This document shows, in pieces, positions 48,781-58,811 of a stretch of DNA of 64,000 nt. Each line of letters begins with the position of its first letter. Within the stretch, counting starts at the first letter, position 1. The DNA comes from Anaerolineae bacterium. GTDB taxonomy: Bacteria; Chloroflexota; Anaerolineae; Aggregatilineales; Phototrophicaceae. The position numbers and the translations under genes are program-made. The notes under the pieces are model-generated. The model was given only the letters and a program-made list of their open reading frames with translations, did no database searches and was not told where the DNA came from. Location of the stretch: NCBI GenBank assembly GCA_019912965.1, contig JAIOHM010000213.1, positions 1-64,000 on the forward strand, read 5' to 3'.

Positions 48781-51357
48781 CTAGTTCAAGATTTCTGGCA
48801 CTGCCCATCGGAGTTTGAAGACATTCCTGCCGGGCATTTGCAGCAAATCATCCGTTCTGCGCTTATCGGGATTTTCTCGACTAATGTATGTGAACCAAAT
48901 TGCGGTACCATTATCAAAAGCTATGTAATCCGGTACAGGCCCCGGTGACAGATTGCCTAGACTGTTTGGGTCGAGGCCAGCTTGACTGCTCAGGATGTCA
49001 ATCTCAGAAACTGTCCCACTATCGGTATAATTCCAGAATTCTCGGCTGCCGTCAACTTCACAGGTAAAAAGAAGCGATAGATACTGATATTCGAACACTG
49101 GTGCAAAACACCCATCAGTGCCATCTGGGTTAGGTATCAATTCTTCTTTGTGCCCTTCCTCCGGCAAGCCATACATACTTAGCAGCACTACACCAATCTG
49201 GTTATTGCGCTCAAACGCCAAGAAACGTGTTTCAGTCTGGGTGTATGACTGCAATATTGGAGCATAAGCGGGCGAGGTTGCGTCTGACAACACCTGAATA
49301 GGACCTGCACTTGGCTCATTCAAATACAACTCGTAAATGCCACTCTGATTGTTATTATCAATTAGGGTAACCAGTAACCGACGACTGATGTCGTTGCTAG
49401 AGGCAGAATTAGGTACCCAAGCTACTGGTGCAATTACCATAGAAAAACCGAAATCCGAGAACCATGATTGGTTAAAAGATTGAACCTCTTGGTTTTCAAG
49501 GTTAAGTACTTTTAGGGCGCGGAAGTTGCCTTCTGTATCAACAAGATAGTAGGCTAGGAAAGTGTGTGTCCAGTCTAGGACAGGGTATTCAGTACTATCG
49601 GTCTCGGGGTATCCAAGTGCGTCCTCAACCACTCCAAGATTGAGCCGATTAATAACAGTATGACCAGTGTTTTGATCTTCCGCGAGGAACACCGCTATAT
49701 TGCTTGAGAAAGGAAATTCACAGAGTCTGTCAAGCATGAGGGCGCAGCCCGGTTTTGTCTCAACAAGTTCCCGATTTGGATCCGTGAATTGCTGACCGAA
49801 TGTCGGATCAGAGGTTAGTTGTGTTGACTCACCATCAGGAAGGACGCCTGTGGTCAGCCACTTAAATGCTGACTTACAAGAATCCGATGCATTCAGCAAA
49901 AGTATTTGCTGTTCTGAAGTGAGGTCATCCCATCGATTGTGGAGTAACATAATCAGGATGAAACGGTCAGACTCAGGTTGGCACTGAAGAGCACCTGCAA
50001 TAGCTGCAAGCGCCGGGTCATCATCCAGTGGATCGTTGACCCTGAACATTCTAAAGATCGCATATGGATCCATGCAAAGCTGATTCAGACTCATGTTATT
50101 CCCGTTGGTCATCTCTTTTAGCTCTAATAGGTTTATACCCATACCAATTGCATAAGCAACCAACTCCACTGCTTCGCTAGTGGGTTTAGGTGGCTGGCAC
50201 GTTGTGTTCAAGATGTGATAGAGCCACTCCTGTTCAGGGTTATCCGGGTCGAATCCCCCTATTAACTTCATTACGGTGATGGTTTGACACGCATTTACGT
50301 CAAGTGCTTCCAAATCATCGGTGGTGAGACCCAGTGCCTGAACGTGTTCTCGAGCCAGCGACAAAACAGGACTTGATTGATTTGGATCACATGCTAAGGC
50401 AACCATGTCTATTGCATACCTTAAGGGAAAGCTAGATGGTAAATCTCCTAGCTTGCCATCTACTAGCAACGCATACACAAACTCACAACGTGTGCTATCC
50501 GATAATCCTTGGAAAAACCCTTCAACCGCAGTTCGGACATCAGGGGTTAGTTTATACATCCAAGCCAGAAATTCCGGAACCAAACCAGCATACTTCTGGT
50601 CCAATGAAGGGCATATATCAAAGAGCGTTCGCCGCAGATCCTGACTGATCAGATCGCCACGTTGCCGATTATTCACTAGATCTTGTAGCATGTCACAAGC
50701 AGCATCACCTGAAGTTCGGGCGGTGACTGCTGCCAGCACTATCGGTGCAAATTCCTCGGTAAGATAAGTCTGGCAGCCATCCAATTCCGCTCTGAATGGA
50801 TTTTCTGTTGGCGATGGGGATACTGTATTGTTACAACTGCTATTTATGTTGATGTTAGTTCCAGCAACCCATCCCTGATCTGTTCGGTACCAAACTAAAC
50901 CATCACTATCACGCCGTTCATAAACCGGGAGTGAATCATGTTGCACCATTGTTGCGATAACATTCCCTCCTAATGAGGAAGTGTCACGAATATTAACATC
51001 ATTATAATAAGTACATGCTGTTCCGATCGGTGCCTGCGGAGTGGGAGTTTCTGTAGACCTTGTTTCCGTTTCCGTTTCCAATGTAGGAGTGATGCCTCCC
51101 CCAGGAACGGTAATTGTTCCCCCCGATCCCATATTACATCCATACGAAATCACTGTGCCGGGTCCATGATTCCCGACATAGAGGATCGAACCGCTGTTAT
51201 CAGCTGTTACCGTGACAGGGTGACTCCCATCATTAGCCGTAAAAGTACAAGTCTCGTTCGGTTGTGCTTGAATTGAGTATGTTGTTGCATGAACAACTAT
51301 ACTTGAACCGAATAATACTACTAAGACTATAAACAGAAGAAGCGAGTGGCGTTGCAT
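48781..51357 (-). CDS. Large secreted protein with SH3b domain, function unknown
   Basis: Signal peptide; TP-rich linker; SH3-like NDVNIRDTSSLGGNVIATMVQHDSLPVYERRDSDGLVWYRTDQGWVAG. Confidence 0.8.
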   Translation of the reverse strand: MQRHSLLLFIVLVVLFGSSIVVHATTYSIQAQPNETCTFTANDGSHPVTVTADNSGSILYVGNHGPGTVISYGCNMGSGGTITVPGGGITPTLETETETRSTETPTPQAPIGTACTYYNDVNIRDTSSLGGNVIATMVQHDSLPVYERRDSDGLVWYRTDQGWVAGTNININSSCNNTVSPSPTENPFRAELDGCQTYLTEEFAPIVLAAVTARTSGDAACDMLQDLVNNRQRGDLISQDLRRTLFDICPSLDQKYAGLVPEFLAWMYKLTPDVRTAVEGFFQGLSDSTRCEFVYALLVDGKLGDLPSSFPLRYAIDMVALACDPNQSSPVLSLAREHVQALGLTTDDLEALDVNACQTITVMKLIGGFDPDNPEQEWLYHILNTTCQPPKPTSEAVELVAYAIGMGINLLELKEMTNGNNMSLNQLCMDPYAIFRMFRVNDPLDDDPALAAIAGALQCQPESDRFILIMLLHNRWDDLTSEQQILLLNASDSCKSAFKWLTTGVLPDGESTQLTSDPTFGQQFTDPNRELVETKPGCALMLDRLCEFPFSSNIAVFLAEDQNTGHTVINRLNLGVVEDALGYPETDSTEYPVLDWTHTFLAYYLVDTEGNFRALKVLNLENQEVQSFNQSWFSDFGFSMVIAPVAWVPNSASSNDISRRLLVTLIDNNNQSGIYELYLNEPSAGPIQVLSDATSPAYAPILQSYTQTETRFLAFERNNQIGVVLLSMYGLPEEGHKEELIPNPDGTDGCFAPVFEYQYLSLLFTCEVDGSREFWNYTDSGTVSEIDILSSQAGLDPNSLGNLSPGPVPDYIAFDNGTAIWFTYISRENPDKRRTDDLLQMPGRNVFKLRWAVPEILN

Positions 51358-51474
51358 GATTCCCTCGTGATTCTAACTTTTATCTATACTAACTAATAAA
51401 ATTGTACGGTATATGTCCCCATTCTCGGCCTCACTTCCTAGGGGGTAATCCGAGTCTACTGCCCGATTAGTATT

Positions 51475-52779
51475 TTAGTAGATACATCGAAATACGACCT
51501 TGCCTCGGAATATATTTTCGGGTGTTGAAGGAAGACGCACTGGTATATCGTCTTGAATACGCACTAGATAAAACTGATTTCCGCTTACTGCCCATTCGCT
51601 CTGATCTTCATAGTATTGGAATCCGACTATCTGAATAGCTGCCTCCCATTCATCCGGGGTTGGTATCCGGGAACCACGCGTCAGGCAGTAGGCTTCTGCT
51701 TCCCTGCCTGTACTGCTTGAATAAGGATTGCTGTCGTTAGGAAGTGGGGATGATACTTGGCTATGAGTTACTTCTTGATATGCTTTGTAGTTACTGTTCG
51801 TAATAACATTTTGATCAATTTTCTGCCCGCTGGCTAGTGTTAGGTAGGGTATAGTCGCCGTAGCAGTAGGCAACAGAGGCTGAGTGGAAATCGAGGTAGA
51901 TGTATTGCTCGGAGCGAGATTTGGTGTTGGTGTGGAAGTCATTGATGGAGTTACTGTGGGAGGGTCGGTCGGCGACAGTGTCGATATTATGGTATCGGTC
52001 GGCGATAGGTTAGTTGTCGAGGTGGGTGTTGGTGTGGAAGTTTCGGTCACCATTGCAGAGAATGTAATAATGTCCGGGGAATGAATCGCCGTACAATGTG
52101 CCTCCATGTATCGCCGCTGGAAGAATACCCATCCAATATTACCACCAGGTAATTGAACTTCATACCATAAATCGTCGCTTTTATTTGAATTTGCTATTAT
52201 ATCTACTTCCTGATCTATCGTCAATTTGACAATCACCTCTGCGTTTTCAGATGGAGTTTTATAAACTGGTATCTCTTTGGTCGTTATTTTAAGAAATGGG
52301 CCATCACTGCATTCGCTTAACAGGATTATAAAATTGAATCCAGATAACCTGATTAGTATAAGTATGATACCGATTAATGAAAAAACTATCAAAAATATTC
52401 TGAAATTATTCCGTGCTAAAAGTTGCTGAAAATGATTTGCCGCGACCTTTCCGAGTCCAAGCGATACTGGCAAAGCTATAAAATAGAGAATAGACTCCAT
52501 ATCTTGCCAACCAATCAATGTATTAATTAACAATAAATATATTGTTATTGGTAGCGCAAGATATAAAATCTCCAAGATACTGCTAATTGTTTTGGCCTCA
52601 TGTGAGGTTGGCTCTGGCGAGCTTGGGGTAACATTGGGGCTGGTATCGCGTGTAACTGTTTGCTCAGGTTCATTCAGCTTGTTTGGAGGGGGTGCTCCTT
52701 TGTTTTCTTGTACGTTGGTTTGAAGGGGGGCGGCGGCTTCTTCGGGCTGTGGAATGCCCGATGTGCGATCTTCGCTCAT
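51475..52779 (-). CDS. Membrane protein with SH3b domain and TP-rich linker
   Basis: TM helices; SH3-like IPVYKTPSENAEVIVKLTIDQEVDIIANSNKSDDLWYEVQLPGGNIGWVF. Confidence 0.75.
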   Translation of the reverse strand: MSEDRTSGIPQPEEAAAPLQTNVQENKGAPPPNKLNEPEQTVTRDTSPNVTPSSPEPTSHEAKTISSILEILYLALPITIYLLLINTLIGWQDMESILYFIALPVSLGLGKVAANHFQQLLARNNFRIFLIVFSLIGIILILIRLSGFNFIILLSECSDGPFLKITTKEIPVYKTPSENAEVIVKLTIDQEVDIIANSNKSDDLWYEVQLPGGNIGWVFFQRRYMEAHCTAIHSPDIITFSAMVTETSTPTPTSTTNLSPTDTIISTLSPTDPPTVTPSMTSTPTPNLAPSNTSTSISTQPLLPTATATIPYLTLASGQKIDQNVITNSNYKAYQEVTHSQVSSPLPNDSNPYSSSTGREAEAYCLTRGSRIPTPDEWEAAIQIVGFQYYEDQSEWAVSGNQFYLVRIQDDIPVRLPSTPENIFRGKVVFRCIY

Positions 52780-52989
52780 TGTAGGCGACCTTGCAAAGGA
52801 TGGACATAGTTTAGTATATTTAACCGCAAATTAACCACATTGGCAAGTATCCATAAATATATTGCTGCCATTATCGTCATATAATTACTTGCTATAGCTT
52901 GTGTTGATTGGCTAGGTATTTGTAAGGTCAACACCTATAAGCTACTGTAAGAGTTCAACCCAACCTGTGATCGAGACATCTATTGTTTA

Positions 52990-54036
52990 TTGGATATTAT
53001 CCTATTCCGGAGCCTATTTCTGATGTTGAAAATACGAATCTGGCACCTCATTCTATGTTTCAGTTTCGCAGGATTGTTCATAATTGTGAGTGATCGAGTA
53101 TGGAGCCAATCCTCTTGTTTGATACCTTCTCAAACCGAAAATATCACACTTAACACTCCTCAAATTGTAGATGAGGGAGGTGAGCGTGTTTATCAACTTC
53201 CAGTTGGGCTGAGTTTCCCACAGTTTTTTGACACTGTATGTGCTTCTAGAGGGATTGCAGTATTTGTAAAAAACACCGACGGGACAAATAATGGTTCGAT
53301 TTTGTGGACTTACACAGCTGGGGATGGACCGTCTGATAGTGATATGATATACATTATTGTTAGATACAGAAACTCAATTAGGCCCAAAAAAATCACTTTT
53401 GATCTTACAGTCAATAATATACCCCCAATAGCAATTTTTCAGGTCGCAACCGAAGAAATATTTGAGGCTGAGCCGGTGGAATTTTCCCTGACCGATGTTG
53501 TTGATCCCATTGCTTTACTTGATGCTCCATTCCAACATGCTTATGATTGTACCAATGATAATATCGAAGATTCCGTACTCGACATTCAGGACATGTCAGC
53601 TTCATCAACCACCTGTCTTTATTCGGAAAGCGGCGCTTTTTCGGTGAGTGGTCGTATACAAGACAAGGATGGTGGTATAAATAAGTACACGTTGGTAGTA
53701 AATGTCGAAGAGGCTACAGTGCTTACTTTGGAGTCTTCAGAATGCGATATCAGTGGTACAGTAGTCATCTCATATGGGGCGGGGGTTCTAAATTCCCCCC
53801 ACGATGCACTTGGTTCATTAGAATTACTCCTCGATAACGCTATAGTCGCTGTGCATACTAATCTGAATGACGCCGAGGTTTTATTCACGGAATCCATCTC
53901 CCTCTATCAGGGAACTCATGAATTTGTCTTAAATGTAAACACCTTGAATGGCTCTTCCAACCAAACATCCTTAATAATTTTCTGCACGGTGACACCATCT
54001 GGTGTGGGGAATCCAGCATATACACCGGACAATTGA
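52990..54036 (+). CDS. Secreted protein with PKD/Ig-like regions
   Basis: Signal peptide (MLKIRIWHLILCFSFAGLFIIVSDRVWSQ; likely start 53023); beta-rich domain content. Confidence 0.7.
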   Translation: MDIILFRSLFLMLKIRIWHLILCFSFAGLFIIVSDRVWSQSSCLIPSQTENITLNTPQIVDEGGERVYQLPVGLSFPQFFDTVCASRGIAVFVKNTDGTNNGSILWTYTAGDGPSDSDMIYIIVRYRNSIRPKKITFDLTVNNIPPIAIFQVATEEIFEAEPVEFSLTDVVDPIALLDAPFQHAYDCTNDNIEDSVLDIQDMSASSTTCLYSESGAFSVSGRIQDKDGGINKYTLVVNVEEATVLTLESSECDISGTVVISYGAGVLNSPHDALGSLELLLDNAIVAVHTNLNDAEVLFTESISLYQGTHEFVLNVNTLNGSSNQTSLIIFCTVTPSGVGNPAYTPDN

Positions 54037-54075
54037 ATCCGATACTAAGCCAATTAACTTAATGGAATAAAATCA

Positions 54076-56187
54076 ATGCGAAAGTATTTTAGACAGTGGA
54101 TACTATTAAGCTTGGTTGGTAGCACGATTTGGATCGTCATCTGGGGACTCCCTCTGTATCATAGTTTCCAGTTACTTGTATATATAAGTACACTGTTACT
54201 CATTGTGCTTTGTACCGGGGTACTGTTGATATTCCACCAAGCAATCCGGTTGCTGACACTAGATTTCACAAGGTGGCGAATTTCAGTCCTAATTGTTAGT
54301 AGTCTATTATGTGTATTATGTGTAATTGGTTTTATATGGCTTCCAGATATGTGGAGTACTTTCAACCGCATCCGGGCAACTCTAACCGAAGTCCGAGAAT
54401 ATTTTGATATTCATCTCGACTCACTTGACGAACTAGGGGCGGATGATTTGAGTGAGGCACAATTTAGGATCAATTTATTGATAGAGGACCTAATACATCT
54501 AAAACAGCAGACCCATATTCTTCGACCACTAGCTTTGCTTCAGCCAGATCTCAAAGTCGCACTGGAAGGAATGGCAACTGCCGAAGAACTAATGGTGGGA
54601 GTGCGTCATGTAACTGTCGGCCTATATCCACTTTTGGAGCAACTCAACCTATCAAATGACCAATCCCAATCTGTTTCGCTAGAGGACATAGCCTTTTCAT
54701 TGCAGGAGGGTAGTGCGGATTTTGCGAAGGCAGATGGTAATTTCACTCGCGTTGAAGACCAAATTACTAACTTCGATTTGAGCTATGTCTCGCCTTTAGT
54801 GCTTACAGAAGTGGAAAAGTTTACCCGTTATACTACACAACTCCATAATATGACCAGAATTTTGTTAAGCGGATCAGATTTTCTACTCACAGCTTTTGGT
54901 TTTGTTGGTGATCAAAACTATCTTATTCTTTCACAAAATAGTGACGAAATACGCCCATCTGGAGGATACATAAGTACATTTGGTTGGCTACAAGTTCGTG
55001 ACGGGCTGATAGCGGGTTACGGCTATAGTCCGACAACAGATCAGCTACCCATTCCTCCGGTCAGTGACCTCTCTGAACAGATTAATATCCCGGATTGGTG
55101 GCTGGAATTCCACGAGCCGATTTATGCTGCTTGGGATGGAAGCTGGTATGCTGATTTCCCGTCAACTGCAAAAATGGCTCAGTGGTATTACGAAAATGGC
55201 GGAAATCCATTTTCGCCATTGGATGGTGTTATAGGGATTGATCTAGTTGGTTTTGAATATCTTTTGAGCGCAATCGGCGAAGTTCAATTACCGAATTACG
55301 GCGTTAGTGTCAATCCTGAAAACTTCCGCACGATTGTCTACGGTATACGCGCTTCAAGCGAGGAGTCCGAACTCTTACACAAGAAATTCTTGTCCGATTT
55401 ATACCGCCAGATTATAACTTCTTGGCAAACAATATCACAAAATGCAGATGGCAACATCCGGCTGATCGAAGCAATAGTCAAGGCACTCCAAGAAAAGCAT
55501 GTCATGATATATTTCAGCGATAATCGGCTAAGTTCAGTTATAGATTTATTAGGTTGGTCAGGTCAACAAACTCCAACTGCTCATGCTGATTACCTCATGG
55601 TGGCGGATGCCAATTTAGGTAACAAATCAAATCGGTCAATAATCCGCAGCATGGTCTATGAAACTATAATTAATCTCGATGGTTCCTTGAATAGTCGTCT
55701 AGCAATTTCTTATGAATATCCTGACCTATTAGCTGCTTTTGATCCTGCTGTAAGACCGGAACACTACTGGGTGCGGAAGGATTACTTTAATCTGTTTCAG
55801 ATTTTTGTTCCAGCGGACAGCCAACTACTAGACATAGATTATGATAGTTGGAAAGTTGAAAGGGTAAGCGAAGATTTATATGCTTCATTTATTTCGTTTG
55901 TACAAGTGCCTTATGATGATTCTAGACAAATAGAATTAGTTTATTCAACCGAACCTTTGGTAGAATCTTTTGGTGACTACCGTAAATATAGTCTGTTGTT
56001 CCAGAAACAACCCGGTGTATTGACTGAGCTATTGAAGCTATCCATCCAATTACCAAAGAACACATCAATTATCAGCGTAATTCCACCAGAATATAGTATT
56101 GACGACCAAACTCAACCAGAGTTAACTCTAGATTTGCGTCTATTGACCGATCAGTGGATTGAAGTCATATACAAAGTGAATGACTGA
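54076..56187 (+). CDS. DUF4012-domain membrane-anchored protein
   Basis: N-terminal TMs; QNYLILSQNSDEIRPSGGYISTFGWLQVRDGLIAGYGYSPT typical of DUF4012. Confidence 0.82.
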   Translation: MRKYFRQWILLSLVGSTIWIVIWGLPLYHSFQLLVYISTLLLIVLCTGVLLIFHQAIRLLTLDFTRWRISVLIVSSLLCVLCVIGFIWLPDMWSTFNRIRATLTEVREYFDIHLDSLDELGADDLSEAQFRINLLIEDLIHLKQQTHILRPLALLQPDLKVALEGMATAEELMVGVRHVTVGLYPLLEQLNLSNDQSQSVSLEDIAFSLQEGSADFAKADGNFTRVEDQITNFDLSYVSPLVLTEVEKFTRYTTQLHNMTRILLSGSDFLLTAFGFVGDQNYLILSQNSDEIRPSGGYISTFGWLQVRDGLIAGYGYSPTTDQLPIPPVSDLSEQINIPDWWLEFHEPIYAAWDGSWYADFPSTAKMAQWYYENGGNPFSPLDGVIGIDLVGFEYLLSAIGEVQLPNYGVSVNPENFRTIVYGIRASSEESELLHKKFLSDLYRQIITSWQTISQNADGNIRLIEAIVKALQEKHVMIYFSDNRLSSVIDLLGWSGQQTPTAHADYLMVADANLGNKSNRSIIRSMVYETIINLDGSLNSRLAISYEYPDLLAAFDPAVRPEHYWVRKDYFNLFQIFVPADSQLLDIDYDSWKVERVSEDLYASFISFVQVPYDDSRQIELVYSTEPLVESFGDYRKYSLLFQKQPGVLTELLKLSIQLPKNTSIISVIPPEYSIDDQTQPELTLDLRLLTDQWIEVIYKVND

Positions 56188-56291
56188 ATGGTTCAAACTG
56201 CTATCGATTTTTCCTCTCATTGCCCTCCAGTAGTAGCGAAGACAAAGTTGTGAATATAGGATGCATGAATTGATTGCTAAACGGGGTGAAT

Positions 56292-56325
56292 GCGCACATA
56301 CTACAATCAAGTTCATCCCACCCTA
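56292..56325 (+). repeat. Dispersed direct repeat copy B
   Basis: GCGCACATACTACAATCAAGTTCATCCCACCCTA. Confidence 0.6.
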
Positions 56326-56389
56326 TCTGCGCCTCAATAAGCACAAATTGTCTCCTCAAAGATCGTCTAACAGTCAGCCACAGATGCTA

Positions 56390-56418
56390 ACTTCCGTGAG
56401 TGGAATTCTCGCGGAAGT
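56390..56418. terminator. Hairpin terminator candidate
   Basis: ACTTCCGTGAG-tggaatt-CTCGCGGAAGT (one G-U), no T-run; at the end of the 56418-56723 gene. Confidence 0.45.
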
Positions 56419-56723
56419 CACTTGTCCTCAAATGTCGTTGCCGCATTCCAGCAAGCTTGCAGCCACATCTCCTCTACCTCACTCAAAATAAGGTCTGGGG
56501 CAAGTCCATCAATCACTTTCACAGGTTTATCCCACCCCGCATCCCCCATCCAGAGCATTCCTGTTTTTGTCTGGCGGTCATACACAAAGATAGCTTGTTC
56601 ACCATGCTCATTCTCGTAATAGCCGTGATATTTATCCTTCGCATTGCCATCAAACTCTGGCGGGTTGCCAGCATGAATCGTGTGTTTGTTTCGTACTGTG
56701 AAGATCGTTCTTGAGGTAGTCAC
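56418..56723 (-). CDS. Small hypothetical protein
   Basis: 101 aa, natural composition (YHGYYENEHGEQAIFVYDRQTKTGMLWMGDAGWDKPVKVIDGLAPDLILSEVEEMWLQACW). Confidence 0.6.
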   Translation of the reverse strand: MTTSRTIFTVRNKHTIHAGNPPEFDGNAKDKYHGYYENEHGEQAIFVYDRQTKTGMLWMGDAGWDKPVKVIDGLAPDLILSEVEEMWLQACWNAATTFEDK

Positions 56724-56833
56724 CGCAACGTATCCACCCTGAATATTTAGAAGCCAAGTATAAGTTAATGAAAATGAGACGGCGAATATTTCTCTTGCCC
56801 TGATGAGATGGACACACCTGCTACACTGGATGC

Positions 56834-57808
56834 GTGAGAGAACACACTCCCCAACCAGACACTAAGATCAACCGAGAGATATTGACCTTCTATGCCGAGA
56901 CCTTTATTAATCGTTGGGATCGGTATCCAAAACAGCAATTAGATGGTGCGTATGTGGCTGTACAGCGGGAACCGCTTACCTATTCACATATCGAACGACA
57001 CTTGTTGGGAAACATCACATTGGGAGCATATGCTTTGGATGCTCAAAGTCGGGCGAAATGGATTTGTTTAGATGCAGATGATGCAGCAGATTGGGCAGGG
57101 CTACAGGCACTGTCTCGCAGCCTGCTCCGTTCCCGCGATCAGATTGTCTCATACCTAGAACCATCTCGCCGAGGTGGGCATTTGTGGCTGTTTACCAGCC
57201 CGCTACCCGGTTCGGTGGCTCGTCGCTTTGCCAAATACCTACTTCTGATGCATGATCTCTCCCAAGTTGAGGTATATCCGAAGCAGGATGAATTGCGGAC
57301 TGGCCCCGGTTCGCTGGTCAGGTTGCCGTTGGGCATCCATCGGCTCGATCAGAAACGACATCATTTTGTGATGCTAGAAGGGAAACCATTGGCACCCAGT
57401 ATCCGCGAACAACTCCGGCTTCTGGCTAACCCGCAGCGAATACCTGCCGGATACATTGAACAGGTGGTCGCTCAAATCCCGGAATCCAAACAGATCTTCC
57501 CCGCTCCCCGCTTTCACAAGCAAGATCAAATCACTGGAAATACCCCTGCGGAGCGTATCAAGAACGCCATCAGTGTTTATGATTTCGTAAGTCAGTATGT
57601 GGAGCTAGACCGCAATGGCAAAGGTTACTGTCCATTCCATGATGACACCCATATGTCGTTGGGTATCAGCCAAGATGGAAACTTTTGGCACTGCTTCGCG
57701 GGTTGTGGTGGTGGCTCAATCATCGACTTCTATATGAAGTTTGAGGGTAAAGATTTTAAGCAAGCCGTTTCAGATTTAGCCCATCTGTTGTTGCCACCGC
57801 TGTTTTAG
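56834..57808 (+). CDS. AEP-type primase domain fused to a CHC2 zinc-finger domain
   Basis: GTG start; AKWICLDADDAADW...EPSRRGGHLWLF (primase-like), C-terminal ISVYDFVSQYVELDRNGKGYCPFHDDTHMSLGISQDGNFWHCFAGCGGGSIIDFYM (DnaG-type CHC2). Confidence 0.85.
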   Translation: MREHTPQPDTKINREILTFYAETFINRWDRYPKQQLDGAYVAVQREPLTYSHIERHLLGNITLGAYALDAQSRAKWICLDADDAADWAGLQALSRSLLRSRDQIVSYLEPSRRGGHLWLFTSPLPGSVARRFAKYLLLMHDLSQVEVYPKQDELRTGPGSLVRLPLGIHRLDQKRHHFVMLEGKPLAPSIREQLRLLANPQRIPAGYIEQVVAQIPESKQIFPAPRFHKQDQITGNTPAERIKNAISVYDFVSQYVELDRNGKGYCPFHDDTHMSLGISQDGNFWHCFAGCGGGSIIDFYMKFEGKDFKQAVSDLAHLLLPPLF

Positions 57809-57840
57809 TATGGTTGTTCAACTCCACGAACTCCACAATC

Positions 57841-57856
57841 CACCTGTTGACAGGTG
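57841..57856. promoter_or_regulatory. Palindromic operator candidate upstream of the HTH gene
   Basis: CACCTG-TTGA-CAGGTG. Confidence 0.4.
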
Positions 57857-57882
57857 TTGCTTCAATGTGTCATACCATCTGT

Positions 57883-58074
57883 ATGAGACTATTTGTTTCG
57901 GCACGAGATTTTGGACGGATTGTGAAACGCGATCCCAAAACCGTGATTACTTGGGTTGAGCGGGGCTGGATACCAGGAGCACGGCGGGTTGGGCATCGCT
58001 ACCAAATTCCGGTGAAGGAAATTGCAGTTTACCATTCCAGTAGCAACTATCCCCCACTCAAATGGCAAAGGTAA
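57883..58074 (+). CDS. Excisionase/MerR-like helix-turn-helix DNA-binding protein
   Basis: MRLFVSARDFGRIVKRDPKTVITWVERGWIPGARRVGHRYQIPVKEI. Confidence 0.8.
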   Translation: MRLFVSARDFGRIVKRDPKTVITWVERGWIPGARRVGHRYQIPVKEIAVYHSSSNYPPLKWQR

Positions 58075-58811
58075 TTACATTTTCGATCTACAAAGGCGGC
58101 ACAGGCAAAACCACCAGTGCCGTGAATACGGCTGCGGCACTGGCTGAGGCGGGCAAACGGGTGCTGCTGATAGACCTTGACCAGCAAGCACAAGCTACCA
58201 AATATGTCGGGATTGATCCCGATACTTCCCCACTGAATATCGCACAGGTGTTTATCCAGAATGTCCCCATTCGCCTCGCTATTCAGAAAACCGCTTTCGG
58301 ATTTGATGTGGTGGGAGCAAGTGATGTATTGTCAGCCGTCGAAGCCATGTTGGAGAGTGGCAAGGATGAAGGCTTGCTGCGCGAGAAGGTGGAGGCGTTG
58401 AGTGCTGACTATGATTTCATCCTGTTGGACACTCCCCCTGGAAAGGATAAATTGACGTTTAATGCCCTGATTGCTGCCCAGCAGATCATTGTCCCAGTGT
58501 CGGCTGAAAAAGCCGCCATAGACGGTTTGGCGGACTTAATCAAGCATCTGCACACGGTGCTGTGGCCGAAGTATGGCCTGGATCAGGACATCCGCATTTT
58601 GTTCACGATGTACAAGGCAGGGACATCCCACTCCCCCGGCATTGTCAACAGTGCCCGCAAGATTTACCGCGAGAATGTGTTGTCGGTGGTGATCCCCGAA
58701 GCGATAGCCTTTCCCCGCTCATATGATGCCCGTCAACCGATGACGATCTTTGCCCCCAGTCATGCAGGAACACTCGCCTACCGAGACTTGGCAAGCTGGT
58801 TACAAACATGA
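58062..58811 (+). CDS. parA: ParA family partition ATPase
   Basis: ITFSIYKGGTGKTTSAVNTAAALAEAGKRVLLIDLDQQAQAT (deviant Walker A), FILLDTPPG. Confidence 0.94.
   Translation: MAKVITFSIYKGGTGKTTSAVNTAAALAEAGKRVLLIDLDQQAQATKYVGIDPDTSPLNIAQVFIQNVPIRLAIQKTAFGFDVVGASDVLSAVEAMLESGKDEGLLREKVEALSADYDFILLDTPPGKDKLTFNALIAAQQIIVPVSAEKAAIDGLADLIKHLHTVLWPKYGLDQDIRILFTMYKAGTSHSPGIVNSARKIYRENVLSVVIPEAIAFPRSYDARQPMTIFAPSHAGTLAYRDLASWLQT

Noticed and set aside
51884-52084. Plus-strand Val/Gly-rich ORF
   Set aside because: Antisense of the Thr/Pro-rich linker in 51475-52779.
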